From contig NZ_CP042913.1 in the NCBI RefSeq assembly GCF_008065115.1, positions 5,343,257 to 5,407,256 on the forward strand: 64,000 nt of DNA, given 5' to 3'. This stretch comes from Bythopirellula goksoeyrii (GTDB taxonomy: Bacteria > Planctomycetota > Planctomycetia > Pirellulales > Lacipirellulaceae). The translations under genes were made by a program, and so were the position numbers. The notes under the pieces are model-generated. The model saw nothing but the letters and a program-made list of their open reading frames with translations. It made no database searches and was not told where the DNA came from. Shown in pieces: positions 19,301 through 27,202 of the stretch; position 1 is the stretch's first letter, and the number at the start of each line of letters is the position of its first letter.

Positions 19301-19881
19301 GGCACAAAGCCGATCTCCGTCCAGGAGGTGCCTAACGAATCATCGGTCGGTACAAAGGTTTGTACCTCCGTCGAACTATCAATAAGCATAGTTGCCGTCG
19401 TGGCAATTTCGGCAACGCCATAGGAGACATCCGTGAACTGCACCGGGTACTCTGGAGAAAACTGGTCGATGATGGTAGACCCATCCACGTCAATCAGGCC
19501 GAGATACTCGCCGCCTGCACCCAAGGCAAAACTAGTATGCACTTCACCATTGGGCTTTACCGTATCCTTGTTCGAAGCAAATACAACTTTGTATTCTCCT
19601 CCCGCGATAGTGGACCCAGAGGGAAATGCCCACTTTGTGAGATTGTCGCCTTTGTCCGTTAGATATATTCCCGAGAGATCAACTTCGTCCGTTCCCGCAT
19701 TGTAGATTTCCACCCAGTCGGAGGAGTCGCCATCGTAGTCGTCGAGGGTGTCATCATTCGAGGCCATGAACTCGGTAATTTGCAGCATCGACGCATCGAG
19801 CGCGATCCGTGATTCCAAAGTCTCAAATCCAAGGGATCGTCTTTGGTAAGTTGTCTTGCGAAGGGTGTTACTGGTTGACAT
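16390..19881 (-). CDS. Secreted CotH-kinase / lamin-tail / dockerin protein
   Basis: A protein of 1163 residues from the chosen start MSTSNTLRKTTYQRR. The N-terminus carries the planctomycete surface signature FETLESRIALDAS. A lamin-tail domain follows (about residues 30-140: ITEFMASND, DWVEIYNAG, GGEYKVVFAS). A CotH-type kinase-like region lies around residues 510-800 (KFDLGS, YYVYRDSDGDGLWRLIPWDVDLIWD). A second lamin-tail lies near 910-1010 (EEYIEIVNPNNFAVDISGWSL). A type I dockerin follows, with two Ca-binding repeats (DYDGDGDVDGRDFLVWQ and DGDHSGMVDGEDLQLW). Dockerin and lamin-tail modules suggest envelope attachment. The frame is open to 19983, but the signature fits the later ATG. Confidence 0.88.
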   Translation of the reverse strand: MSTSNTLRKTTYQRRSLGFETLESRIALDASMLQITEFMASNDDTLDDYDGDSSDWVEIYNAGTDEVDLSGIYLTDKGDNLTKWAFPSGSTIAGGEYKVVFASNKDTVKPNGEVHTSFALGAGGEYLGLIDVDGSTIIDQFSPEYPVQFTDVSYGVAEIATTATMLIDSSTEVQTFVPTDDSLGTSWTEIGFVPDGSWTSGSTMGVGYDNNPTYLSLIDTDVGAQMFSENSSVYIRVPFNHTSANSENLTLRIKYDDGFAAYLNGQPILSRNAPANPTWNSSAPLDRIDSTAIEDEVIDLSAYAELLVDGSNVLAIHGLNVVSTSSDFLIDASLEVSQTTLGSDRYFVDPSPGASNFAASLNTAPFLSELSHGGGMVANNQDIVVTTMAVPQGAAINEVRLHYRIMFGSEASTVMFDDGLHGDEDAGDGIYGASISHTLSDPGEMVRYYVTAMDANGGSSRFPFFQNTEATEYAGTVIADPGVSSQLPIYHWFVEDPTWFQNGNGTNNYDEQSASVFLNGELYDNVIVNTKGRTSGQDVTPKIEFTAASDKEFVYADEQESVKKFDLGSIYQDPSASRVTLGFEFFREAGSNAPLAFPVHTRVNGQFYRLSIFVERINKPFLERTGLDREGAVYKADGVYAANNTSLLPGADIGTTAGMEKTNRDDLDPSFSDLEDLITGVSPANPNRQQYLLDNVDLPEFFNTLAMYTITKHYDSATHNYYVYRDSDGDGLWRLIPWDVDLIWDRLYEPVFGLYFSGHPFIGSSSVPSWSSNHWNKLIDAVVDSPLTRELYLRRLRTLMDQILQAPGTPLANRVLENRVDELVSTLAAEANATIAAWGTRTDAFSWGNLTSLTQGVSHLKNRFDDRRDYLYSLGIIPSAQAVVTNLTIGDFDADPVSGNQGEEYIEIVNPNNFAVDISGWSLANAVEHTFVPGSVIPAQGSLYVVRDLIDFRARTTGPSTGQGLVIQGNYKGGLSTTGETLELRNESHVIVDTEDIPAYSGDYDGDGDVDGRDFLVWQRSYGTSITPIGSGADGDHSGMVDGEDLQLWSDTYGTETSLPVGEPLGTFLASSEQESDTSLFSSGNLWLAPDLLALNAESDVEGWELQETVFDSWEAAPKLAETNPPTESFRASSQSGTSHREDEKQGEEFSLEFDAVFSEFGV

Positions 19882-20146
19882 TAAATTCTCTAGTTGCTGC
19901 ATCAAAGATATGTGAAACAGGCAGCGAGACCCGGAAGAGTTCTCCCCATTACGCCAATCGCCCCATTGTACCAAGAATGGCACTGAATTGAACTTTCCGG
20001 TACAGAAAAACTAAGAAGGAACGGGTAGAAACAAACTGGCATACAAGCAAATAGGAAATCAGCGATCTTGGTCGAAATCGCGGAATCAATCAGAGTTCGC
20101 CCTTAGAGGCGTATGCAGAAGTGAAGTTTCAGCTCGAAGAAGCCAA

Positions 20147-20488
20147 TTATTTCGCCTTGAGAACCGCCAACTCATTGACCAGCCGTTCGCAACTGAGGAC
20201 TTCCATCGCCACATGCTGTGCCAATTGCTTGGTGTAATACGAACTGCACGCCCCGGTAAGGACAATAGAATTTTCAGCTGAGCTCACCTTGAGTTGGCGG
20301 ATACGCCCAGGAAGCTGGGACTCCAATTGCTCTCGGACCAAGTGGGCGACTTCCTCCCCTACTAAACCCGTGCGGAGTTGTCCCTGAGGATTCTCCATGG
20401 TTGCGACCCCTGATACAAAGCTTGCTTCGTATTCTCGCGAGGTCTGATTCTCTTCGCTCGTGGGAGATTGCTGGAAAATGGTACCCAT
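20147..20488 (-). CDS. Small BON-like domain protein
   Basis: The 113-residue product has a Ser/Thr/Glu-rich N-terminal 35 residues. Its C-terminal half resembles a single BON-type domain: VAHLVREQLESQLPGRIRQLKVSS, ENSIVLTGACSSYYTKQLAQH, then VNELAVL. BON domains are thought to bind membranes or hydrophobic ligands. No signal peptide or membrane segment is seen. GGAG lies a few bases before the start. The match is by pattern only. Confidence 0.65.
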   Translation of the reverse strand: MGTIFQQSPTSEENQTSREYEASFVSGVATMENPQGQLRTGLVGEEVAHLVREQLESQLPGRIRQLKVSSAENSIVLTGACSSYYTKQLAQHVAMEVLSCERLVNELAVLKAK

Positions 20489-20756
20489 GGTTGATCCTCC
20501 GTGTGGTGGATGAAAAGCCGAGACTCCACACTTCTATGCAATCTAGTCCTCTCAACGGCCTGCGGTCAATGTTGATTGCATATATCGAAGATATCCGCTA
20601 TCAGTTTGCACAATTCTCTTGCGAAGCCACCTGAAACAGCAAGAGGAGCCAAGAATTGAATTCAGATCTACTTGTAATATGTGCTCAAACGGGAACTATC
20701 CACAAAAAAGAAACCAAGATTCCACGATTCTTGACACTCATTGCCATTCAGTCGTG

Positions 20757-21425
20757 CTATTTCATTTCTTTGAGTTTTCCAGCTTTTTCAAGAAATTCGA
20801 TCACTTGCTCAGCAAGTTCTGCGGGGGTGAGGCGGTTTGAGTCGAGTACGAGTTCTGCATTCTCAGGAGCTTCATACGGGGAGCTGATCCCCGTGAAATT
20901 TCCGATCTCGCCCGCGCGAGCTTTCTTATACAATCCCTTCGGATCTCGCGACTCGCAGGTCTCTAGGGAAGCATCGACAAACACTTCAACGAAATCGCCC
21001 TCCGGCAGCCCGGCGCGCACGGCATCACGATCGGCTCGGTATGGGCTTACGAAGGCCGTGAGCGTCACCAAACCGGCATCACTCATTAGTCCCGCCACGG
21101 CTCCTACGCGACGGATGTTCTCCTCGCGGTCCTGTTGCGAAAAACCGAGGCCAAATCGCTTGCCAAATTCCTCGCCAAAGCGGGCTCCGAGGATCTCCGG
21201 CGTGGCGTTGAGTCCATGACGCACGTTGTCGCCGTCGAGCAAGTAACTGTGGACGCCACGCTCGTAAAGCATTTGGTCCACGACATTGGCTATCGTACTC
21301 TTGCCGCAACCACTCAGACCGGTGAACCACACCACACAGCCGCGATGATTATTGAGCGTCTCACGATCGGCGCGCGAGACACTATGTTCGTGCCAAACAA
21401 CTATCGGTTTTTCAGAATCGGCCAT
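20757..21425 (-). CDS. cysC: Adenylylsulfate kinase
   Basis: APS kinase converts adenylyl-sulfate plus ATP to PAPS, for sulfate assimilation or sulfation. Visible features are the P-loop GLSGCGKST (residues 36-44), the [12 protein letters not shown] motif, the [20 protein letters not shown] helix, and [10 protein letters not shown] with the [24 protein letters not shown] region. The length of 222 residues is slightly above the usual 200. No cysN/cysD partner is next to it. The 36 bases before its ATG are almost entirely four copies of an octamer, leaving no normal ribosome binding site. Confidence 0.95.
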   Translation of the reverse strand: MADSEKPIVVWHEHSVSRADRETLNNHRGCVVWFTGLSGCGKSTIANVVDQMLYERGVHSYLLDGDNVRHGLNATPEILGARFGEEFGKRFGLGFSQQDREENIRRVGAVAGLMSDAGLVTLTAFVSPYRADRDAVRAGLPEGDFVEVFVDASLETCESRDPKGLYKKARAGEIGNFTGISSPYEAPENAELVLDSNRLTPAELAEQVIEFLEKAGKLKEMK

Positions 21426-21430
21426 GGTGT

Positions 21431-21462
21431 GAGTAAGTGAGTAAGTGAGTAAGTGAGTAAGT
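21431..21462 (+). repeat. Tandem octamer (GAGTAAGT)4 directly upstream of cysC
   Basis: Four perfect copies of GAGTAAGT fill the gap between the upstream gene's stop (TAA, minus strand, 21464-21462) and the cysC ATG (minus strand, 21425). On the cysC strand the unit reads ACTTACTC. It is a short-tandem-repeat tract at the translation start, so it could vary in copy number. Confidence 0.95.
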
Positions 21463-22559
21463 TATTCCGCGATGCCAGCCAGTTCACACAGATTAGCGTT
21501 CACCACTGGCTGTGGACAACTCCACACAAGAAAGAACAACGCTTCGCGGCACCAACGTCCCACTGGATGTCCCAGCACATAGCCAGCCCCTTTGGCGGTG
21601 ACCAACGCCGCTTGAGTCGCCCGCAAGACTAAACTGTTGGCCCGCTGCCGCAACAACTCAGTCGAACACGTCGGCTCTCCCCGCACCACGGCAAACAATG
21701 CTTCATAGACTTCGTCGTAATCGCGAAGGAGGGCATCAAGCGGCACACCAAGTTCCGCGCGTTTGGCGGCTTCCGCCTCAATGAAATCGATTGCAGCCCG
21801 CGCCAGTCCGACGGCCAACGTCGATGTCTGAGCACCGCCTGTGCCGGCACCAGCGCCAAGCGACATCACGTTTTCTACGGGACCAGCAAGCAACCACCGC
21901 TCTTCGACAAATACGTTTTCGCAGAGCACCTGACCCGTATGACTTGCCGACAGACCAACCAACTGGGCCGGTTCGCCAGCCGCGACGCCAGGCAAATCCA
22001 TAGGCAGCGCCACAAGTAGCTGCTCATCCGTTGCCTTGCCATTTTTCATGAGCGTTGCACCGGTAACGACATGCTCCGCATGAGCTGCCCCTGTCACCCA
22101 GGGGCTAAACCCATCGAGTAGAAATCCGCCGTCGATGCGCTCGGCGCGCATCACGGGCGTCGCCAGATGCCGACGACTTGTGGTGAGATGTGAGATCCCT
22201 ACCGTGGCAAATCGATCCCCACTAGCCAGACCGGGAAGCAGCAGTGATTTGAGTTCGTCATTCTCCCCACTGGCAATCCGCCGGCAAGACCCCGATCGCT
22301 GAGTGATGATGAACGTTGTGGTGAGACACGCCTTGCTCAGGGCCAAGTATCCCCGCACTATCGCTTCTTGATCCCAGGACTGCCCGCCCCACTCCGGTTC
22401 GATAAACCACTCGAACACACCATACTCTCCACACAACCGCAACTGCTCCGCCGGCCACTGGCCCGTGATATCGGTTTCCCGAGCAAGCTGGTGAAGCTGT
22501 TCGCACAGCGATTCCAGCGCGGGGTCGTCAGGGGTGGTGATGGTTGTAGGCATGGACAA
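21462..22559 (-). CDS. Acyl-CoA dehydrogenase family protein
   Basis: The 365-residue protein has acyl-CoA dehydrogenase architecture. The N-terminal helical part ends in GQSWDQEAIVRGYLALSKACLTTTFIITQ. A middle beta domain includes DGFLLDGFSPWVTGA-like residues (GGFLLDGFSPWVTGAAHAEHVVTGA). The C-terminal helical domain (about 230-365) includes GAGTGGAQTSTLAVGLARAAIDFIEAEAAKR. It likely binds FAD. No catalytic glutamate could be assigned by eye, and the C-terminus is short, so the substrate may not be an acyl-CoA. It lies directly upstream of cysC on the same strand. Confidence 0.8.
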   Translation of the reverse strand: MSMPTTITTPDDPALESLCEQLHQLARETDITGQWPAEQLRLCGEYGVFEWFIEPEWGGQSWDQEAIVRGYLALSKACLTTTFIITQRSGSCRRIASGENDELKSLLLPGLASGDRFATVGISHLTTSRRHLATPVMRAERIDGGFLLDGFSPWVTGAAHAEHVVTGATLMKNGKATDEQLLVALPMDLPGVAAGEPAQLVGLSASHTGQVLCENVFVEERWLLAGPVENVMSLGAGAGTGGAQTSTLAVGLARAAIDFIEAEAAKRAELGVPLDALLRDYDEVYEALFAVVRGEPTCSTELLRQRANSLVLRATQAALVTAKGAGYVLGHPVGRWCREALFFLVWSCPQPVVNANLCELAGIAE

Positions 22560-22640
22560 TCGAGCCTTGAGTCACAAAGGACAGCAGTCTAATCGCTGCC
22601 ATTGTACCCCCAAAGCATCCATGTCGCCAACGCCCCCAGT

Positions 22641-22660
22641 CGGAGGCACACCTGCCTCCG
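22641..22660. repeat. Single REP-like palindrome (GGAGGC variant)
   Basis: CGGAGGCACACCTGCCTCCG, a relative of the first palindrome around the RAYT gene and of the CCGGAGGC...GCCTCCGG copy at 44865. It lies in the gap between divergent genes. Confidence 0.75.
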
Positions 22661-22735
22661 GGAACCAACAAATATCGCTCCCGCTCCGAAGAACGGATCG
22701 GCTGGGGACACAATTCATCTTATAATGGATCTACC

Positions 22736-23752
22736 ATGACTCAACTCAAATTCTACTTTCTTTGGCTGATTACCTGTTGCCTTATCACTGAGTCCCTCCA
22801 CAGTGCTGAATCTGCGGGAGACACAACCCACACGATCTCAGGAATTGTGATGGAACTTAGCTCGGGTACACCGAATGTGACCATCTGTTTGTGTGATGCA
22901 GCGACGGGTATGCCGCTGTCGAAGAAAAACTACGAGCCGATTGATTGGGCCAAGTTCGATGTGGATTCGACGACGACCGAGATGGCGATTATTCTATCTG
23001 ACGATAAAGGCAAATTCCGATTCGAAGAAGTTCCCTTAGGAACTTATCGGCTGATCGCCCAAAAGTGGACGGGGCCATACAAAGGCTTATTCAAGGTGCA
23101 TGGCACCATCATTCAGTTGCTGGGGGTTGCGGAAAATGTCGTCGTGCCCCGTCCCGCCGATAACTATCAGGCACAGATAGTATTAAGGCCTCCTGGGAGC
23201 GGCATCATTCAATTCGATCAAGACGTTGGTAACAACGAAACATTCATGTTTCTCAGTACCTCTCCCCCTGAGTTCGATCCTATCTTGGGCCTCCAGGCGA
23301 TGGGACCAGCGTTTCTCCAGAGGCTCATCGGCGTCAACCGCATGCCGCTGGGCAAGACGATCGTAGTCGGTGCTCCCGATCAACCTGTGTACGCGTTCTT
23401 CTTCGCACCTGACAACATTCCTGGGTATGCGACAGTCGAGGTTCCGACTGCTAAGACTGGACTGGTGCGTGTCCCACCCGAACCTTTTGTTGCCGGGTGG
23501 TCAGATGGTCGCAAGACTCCGCCACCCAATCTGGTTGAGCTTGGGGAATTCCTGGATGGGCATGCGCTCTCCCCACGTCAATTGCTCGATATCCCTAAAC
23601 TAAGCAATGCCACGTCAGAAGCGTACGATAAGCGCATGAAGGAACTCATGAGCCAACTCTCCAAAAAGATTGAGCTTCCTGAAGGTAGATCTGCTCTTGT
23701 GGGTGATATCCTGGCGGTGGAGTGGTATCGATGGCTAAACGGCAGAAGGTAA
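22736..23752 (+). CDS. Secreted protein with a carboxypeptidase-regulatory-like domain, function unknown
   Basis: The 338-residue product has a signal peptide (about residues 1-25, ending LHSAES). The stretch near residues 33-115 (HTISGIVMELSSGTPNVTICLCD then GKFRFEEVPLGTYRLIAQKW) has the beta-sandwich pattern of carboxypeptidase-regulatory or SpaA-like domains. The rest has no recognised motif. It is probably periplasmic or cell-surface. The flanking repeats at 22641 and 23772 belong to the REP family. Confidence 0.7.
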   Translation: MTQLKFYFLWLITCCLITESLHSAESAGDTTHTISGIVMELSSGTPNVTICLCDAATGMPLSKKNYEPIDWAKFDVDSTTTEMAIILSDDKGKFRFEEVPLGTYRLIAQKWTGPYKGLFKVHGTIIQLLGVAENVVVPRPADNYQAQIVLRPPGSGIIQFDQDVGNNETFMFLSTSPPEFDPILGLQAMGPAFLQRLIGVNRMPLGKTIVVGAPDQPVYAFFFAPDNIPGYATVEVPTAKTGLVRVPPEPFVAGWSDGRKTPPPNLVELGEFLDGHALSPRQLLDIPKLSNATSEAYDKRMKELMSQLSKKIELPEGRSALVGDILAVEWYRWLNGRR

Positions 23753-23771
23753 TTACGCGTCGAACTGCTTC

Positions 23772-23792
23772 CCGGACCGCGTGGCGGTCCGG
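23772..23792. repeat. Single REP-like palindrome (GGACC variant)
   Basis: CCGGACCGCGTGGCGGTCCG-G between convergent genes, only 20 bases after the upstream stop. It is the second of the two RAYT-associated palindromes, in reverse orientation, and is suited to act as a bidirectional 3' hairpin. Confidence 0.9.
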
Positions 23793-23818
23793 CTAGGATT
23801 AATAGCTACTCAACGCAA

Positions 23819-26023
23819 TTATCGCATGTTCATATCCGAACTCAGGCCTCCCGCGGCAACCAGATAGGCGCTTTTCACGTAATCCATCACCATGCGGTGG
23901 GCACTGAAGCGGGCTGCCAACGATGCAATCGAATTGCTCATGTGGCCGATCCATTGCTTTGGCAGGCCGTCGGCGTCGCGGTCGTAAAACAGGGGGATCA
24001 CTTCATCACGCAGCACACGCATCAGCTCGTCTGCATCGCGTTGATCTCCAAGGGCTGTGTCCACATGTTGCTTGCCCAAACCGATGGCAAAACCGTTCTT
24101 GCCGTTGTAGGCTTCTGCCCACCAACCGTCTAGCACTGAGCAATTCAGTCCGCCGTTGAGGACCACCTTCTGGCCGCTCGTGCCGGAGGCTTCCAGAGGG
24201 CGGCGGGGATTGTTGAGCCAAACATCAACACCCTGCGTCAAGTGTCGACCTACGTTGATGTCGTAGTCCTCGACAAACACGATCTTGTTCGCCAGCCGGG
24301 GATCGTGACGCAGGTTGGCTATCGCTTGGATGAGCTTCTTGCCGGGCTCGTCTGCTGGATGCGCCTTCCCAGAAAAAATGAATTGCACGGGATGATTCAC
24401 ATCGTCGATCAGTTCCGCGAATTGATCGAGGTTCTTCATGAACAGGTCGGCCCGTTTATAGGTGGCAAATCGCCTAGCGAAGCCAATCGTCAGGGCACTT
24501 GGGTCAAGCACCGTGCGAGCGGTCTCGACGGCAGCTTCATCTTCGTTGCGCCGGCGACATTGCCGACTCACACGGCGTCGCACAAACTCCAGCAACCGGC
24601 TCTTGAGGGCATTGTGTGTTTCCCACAATTCGCCCGGATCTATTTCATAAACCTTTTGCCATGTCTCTGAGTCACCTACATTGCCCAGCCAATCTGGGCC
24701 AAGGTAGCGATCGTAGAGCAATTGCATCGGGTGGGCCAGCCAACTTGGCACGTGGACGCCATTAGTGATATGTCCGATAGGAATCTCTTCCTCGACCCGC
24801 CACGGCCACAGGTTTGACCACATCCGCCGGGAGACCTGACCATGCAGGGAGCTAACAGCATTGGCCCTGCGGGAGAGCTTCAGGCCGATTACCGTCATGC
24901 AAAAGGTTTCTTGTTCGTTCTGCGGTTCAACTCGGCCGAGGCCCATGAGTTGATCATAGGAGATACCAAGGTGTTGCCGCAGGGGCCCCAGATGTTCCTC
25001 GATGAGCTTTCCTTCAAACCGATCGTGCCCGGCGGGAACGGGCGTATGTGTCGTGAAGACCGTGTGCTGAGCCACATCGCGCAGGGCATCATCAAACGAT
25101 AACCCATCGTCGCTCATGCGTTCGCGAATCACTTCCAAAGGTGCAAAACCACTATGCCCTTCATTGAGGTGATAAACACCCGGATGAATTCCAAGAGCCC
25201 GAAGGGCCTTCACACCGCCGACTCCAAGAACTAACTCTTGGCGAATGCGAGTTCGCAAATCACCGCCATAAAGTCGGCTGGTCAGCTCGCGATCCTCGGG
25301 ACGATTTCCTTCCACGTCGCAGTCCAGCAGATAGAGCGGCACGCGCCCGACACGCATCAACCACACTTTGGCCATGAGTTTGCCATCGAGAGTATCGATG
25401 GTCACCATGATCGGTTTGCCGTTTTTGTCGTTGGCCGGCTCCATCGCCAGGTTTTCGACCTTCGTATCCTGATACTCTTCGTTCTGCCAACCTTCGCGGT
25501 CGAGCTGCTGCTTGAAATAGCCCTGGTCATAAAACAGACCAATGGCCACCAACGGCACTCCCAATCCACTGGCACTCTTGATATGGTCACCAGAAAGCAC
25601 TCCCAAACCGCCCGAATAGATCGGCACTGATTCGTGGATGCCAAATTCCGCGGAAAAATAGGCGACGGGCATCGAGCCCAATACCCCTCCCTCACGGGCT
25701 CCCCAGGTACTCTGGGTATTCTTTAGATAGTCTCGCAGCCGACGGTGGGCCTGATTGATGCGAGTAAACAGCACCATCTCCGAGGCGCGCTGGGCGACTT
25801 GATCGGGAGTCATTTCCGCCAGCAGGGCCACCGGATTGTGGTCCAACTGTCGCCAACGCACGGGGTCCAAATCACGGAACAAGCTGACAACTTCGGGATG
25901 CCAACTCCACCATAAATTCCTGGAAACGGCAACCAACTTGTCATACATTGCTTGGGGAGTTACCTCGGTCCAAATGTCACGGGCAGGTTTCGATGTACTA
26001 CGGGGTATTTCAGTCTGACTCAT
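23819..26023 (-). CDS. glgP: Alpha-glucan phosphorylase (GT35, short form)
   Basis: The enzyme releases glucose-1-phosphate from glycogen or maltodextrin using PLP. The product is 734 residues, the shorter TIGR02094-like form rather than the longer animal/E. coli type. Visible features include the N-terminal NLWWSWHPEV motif, AYFSAEFGIHESVPIYSGGLGVLSGDH (about 125-150), HTPVPAGHDRF and GFARRFATYKRADLF. The PLP-lysine loop is GTSGQKVVLNGGLN, close to the usual GTGxMKxxLNG. The start was set at ATG 26023; a GTG four codons earlier is possible. No other glycogen gene is adjacent. Confidence 0.93.
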   Translation of the reverse strand: MSQTEIPRSTSKPARDIWTEVTPQAMYDKLVAVSRNLWWSWHPEVVSLFRDLDPVRWRQLDHNPVALLAEMTPDQVAQRASEMVLFTRINQAHRRLRDYLKNTQSTWGAREGGVLGSMPVAYFSAEFGIHESVPIYSGGLGVLSGDHIKSASGLGVPLVAIGLFYDQGYFKQQLDREGWQNEEYQDTKVENLAMEPANDKNGKPIMVTIDTLDGKLMAKVWLMRVGRVPLYLLDCDVEGNRPEDRELTSRLYGGDLRTRIRQELVLGVGGVKALRALGIHPGVYHLNEGHSGFAPLEVIRERMSDDGLSFDDALRDVAQHTVFTTHTPVPAGHDRFEGKLIEEHLGPLRQHLGISYDQLMGLGRVEPQNEQETFCMTVIGLKLSRRANAVSSLHGQVSRRMWSNLWPWRVEEEIPIGHITNGVHVPSWLAHPMQLLYDRYLGPDWLGNVGDSETWQKVYEIDPGELWETHNALKSRLLEFVRRRVSRQCRRRNEDEAAVETARTVLDPSALTIGFARRFATYKRADLFMKNLDQFAELIDDVNHPVQFIFSGKAHPADEPGKKLIQAIANLRHDPRLANKIVFVEDYDINVGRHLTQGVDVWLNNPRRPLEASGTSGQKVVLNGGLNCSVLDGWWAEAYNGKNGFAIGLGKQHVDTALGDQRDADELMRVLRDEVIPLFYDRDADGLPKQWIGHMSNSIASLAARFSAHRMVMDYVKSAYLVAAGGLSSDMNMR

Positions 26024-26322
26024 AACTAAGCTCACGGGATCGTGGAAAACTGGGCACCATCGCCTACCGAACGCAGATTATAGCGAATTGATCTCCCAAG
26101 TGGATAAAGAAAATGCTCGCGGCCAAAACATGTTTAATATTATGTCTGAGCAATTCTCCATAATTAAATGAAAGTGGCTTCGCTCTTGGCTTGTGGTTCA
26201 CCGCATGGCTAAAATGATACGCAACTGCACCTTCGTCGCATTTCCGTTCCATTTAGCCTATATTATCGCGAGTTGGTAGCAGATACCCCCAACTCGAAAC
26301 CTTCCTTTGGAGAACCCCTCTG

Positions 26323-27198
26323 TTGACGACCCTTGCCCAGGCCTATGGCCGCGATCGATTCGGCCTCTCCTTCGAGCTTTTTCCTCCAAAGACCGACGCT
26401 GGCGTCGAGAATCTGTGGTTCCATGTTGATCGGTTGGTGCAATACAAGCCCAGCTACATCACCTGCACCTACGGGGCGGGAGGTTCCACACAAGATCGCA
26501 CCCTGGAAGTGGTAGCCCACGTGCGTAGCAAATTCGAATTACCCGTCGCTACCCATCTTACTTGCGTCGGAAACACCGCCGATCAGTTGCGGGCCTACCT
26601 CCATCGCGCCCTTGACTTGGAAATTGACAACGTAGTCGCTCTCCGTGGCGATCCTCCCAAAGGAGAAACATCCTTCCGTAGCGTCGAGGGGGGATTTTCT
26701 CACGCTAATGAGTTAGTCAAATTCATCCGCGACGAATTCCATCACATGGGCATTGCCGTCGCTGGCTACCCCGAGACCCATCAGGAGGCCGTCAGCGCCG
26801 AGGCCGACCTCACCAACCTTAAACGCAAGGTCGACGCCGGGGCAGACATTGTCATCACGCAATTGTTCTACGATAACGCCGACTTTTTCGCTTTCCGCGA
26901 CAAGTATCAGGCAGCAGGGCTCGACGTGCCACTCGTACCAGGTCTGTTGCCCGTAACCAACGGAGCACAGATCCAGCGGATCTCGTCCCTCTGCGGGGCG
27001 AAACTTCCTCCCGATTTTCTCGCCGCGCTCAGCGAACACGAGGACGGATCAGAGGGTCAGTTCGAGGTAGGTGTCGAATTCGCCACCAAGCAAGCCGCCG
27101 AGTTGGTTGCCGCCGGTGTGCCGGGGATTCACTTCTATGTATTGAACAAGTCTGAGGCCACCGAGCGCGTACTCCGCGACGTCCAACTCCCCAGGTGA
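26323..27198 (+). CDS. metF: Methylenetetrahydrofolate reductase
   Basis: FAD-dependent reduction of 5,10-methylene-THF to 5-methyl-THF, supplying methyl groups for methionine. The 291-residue TIM-barrel protein shows FGLSFELFPPKTDAG at the N-terminus, with the catalytic-region glutamate, then ITCTYGAGGST, VALRGDPP, and AGADIVITQLFYDNADFF. The start is TTG with GGAG eight bases upstream. The kinase gene begins five bases after the stop, suggesting co-transcription. Confidence 0.95.
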   Translation: MTTLAQAYGRDRFGLSFELFPPKTDAGVENLWFHVDRLVQYKPSYITCTYGAGGSTQDRTLEVVAHVRSKFELPVATHLTCVGNTADQLRAYLHRALDLEIDNVVALRGDPPKGETSFRSVEGGFSHANELVKFIRDEFHHMGIAVAGYPETHQEAVSAEADLTNLKRKVDAGADIVITQLFYDNADFFAFRDKYQAAGLDVPLVPGLLPVTNGAQIQRISSLCGAKLPPDFLAALSEHEDGSEGQFEVGVEFATKQAAELVAAGVPGIHFYVLNKSEATERVLRDVQLPR

Positions 27199-27202
27199 TG
27201 CG

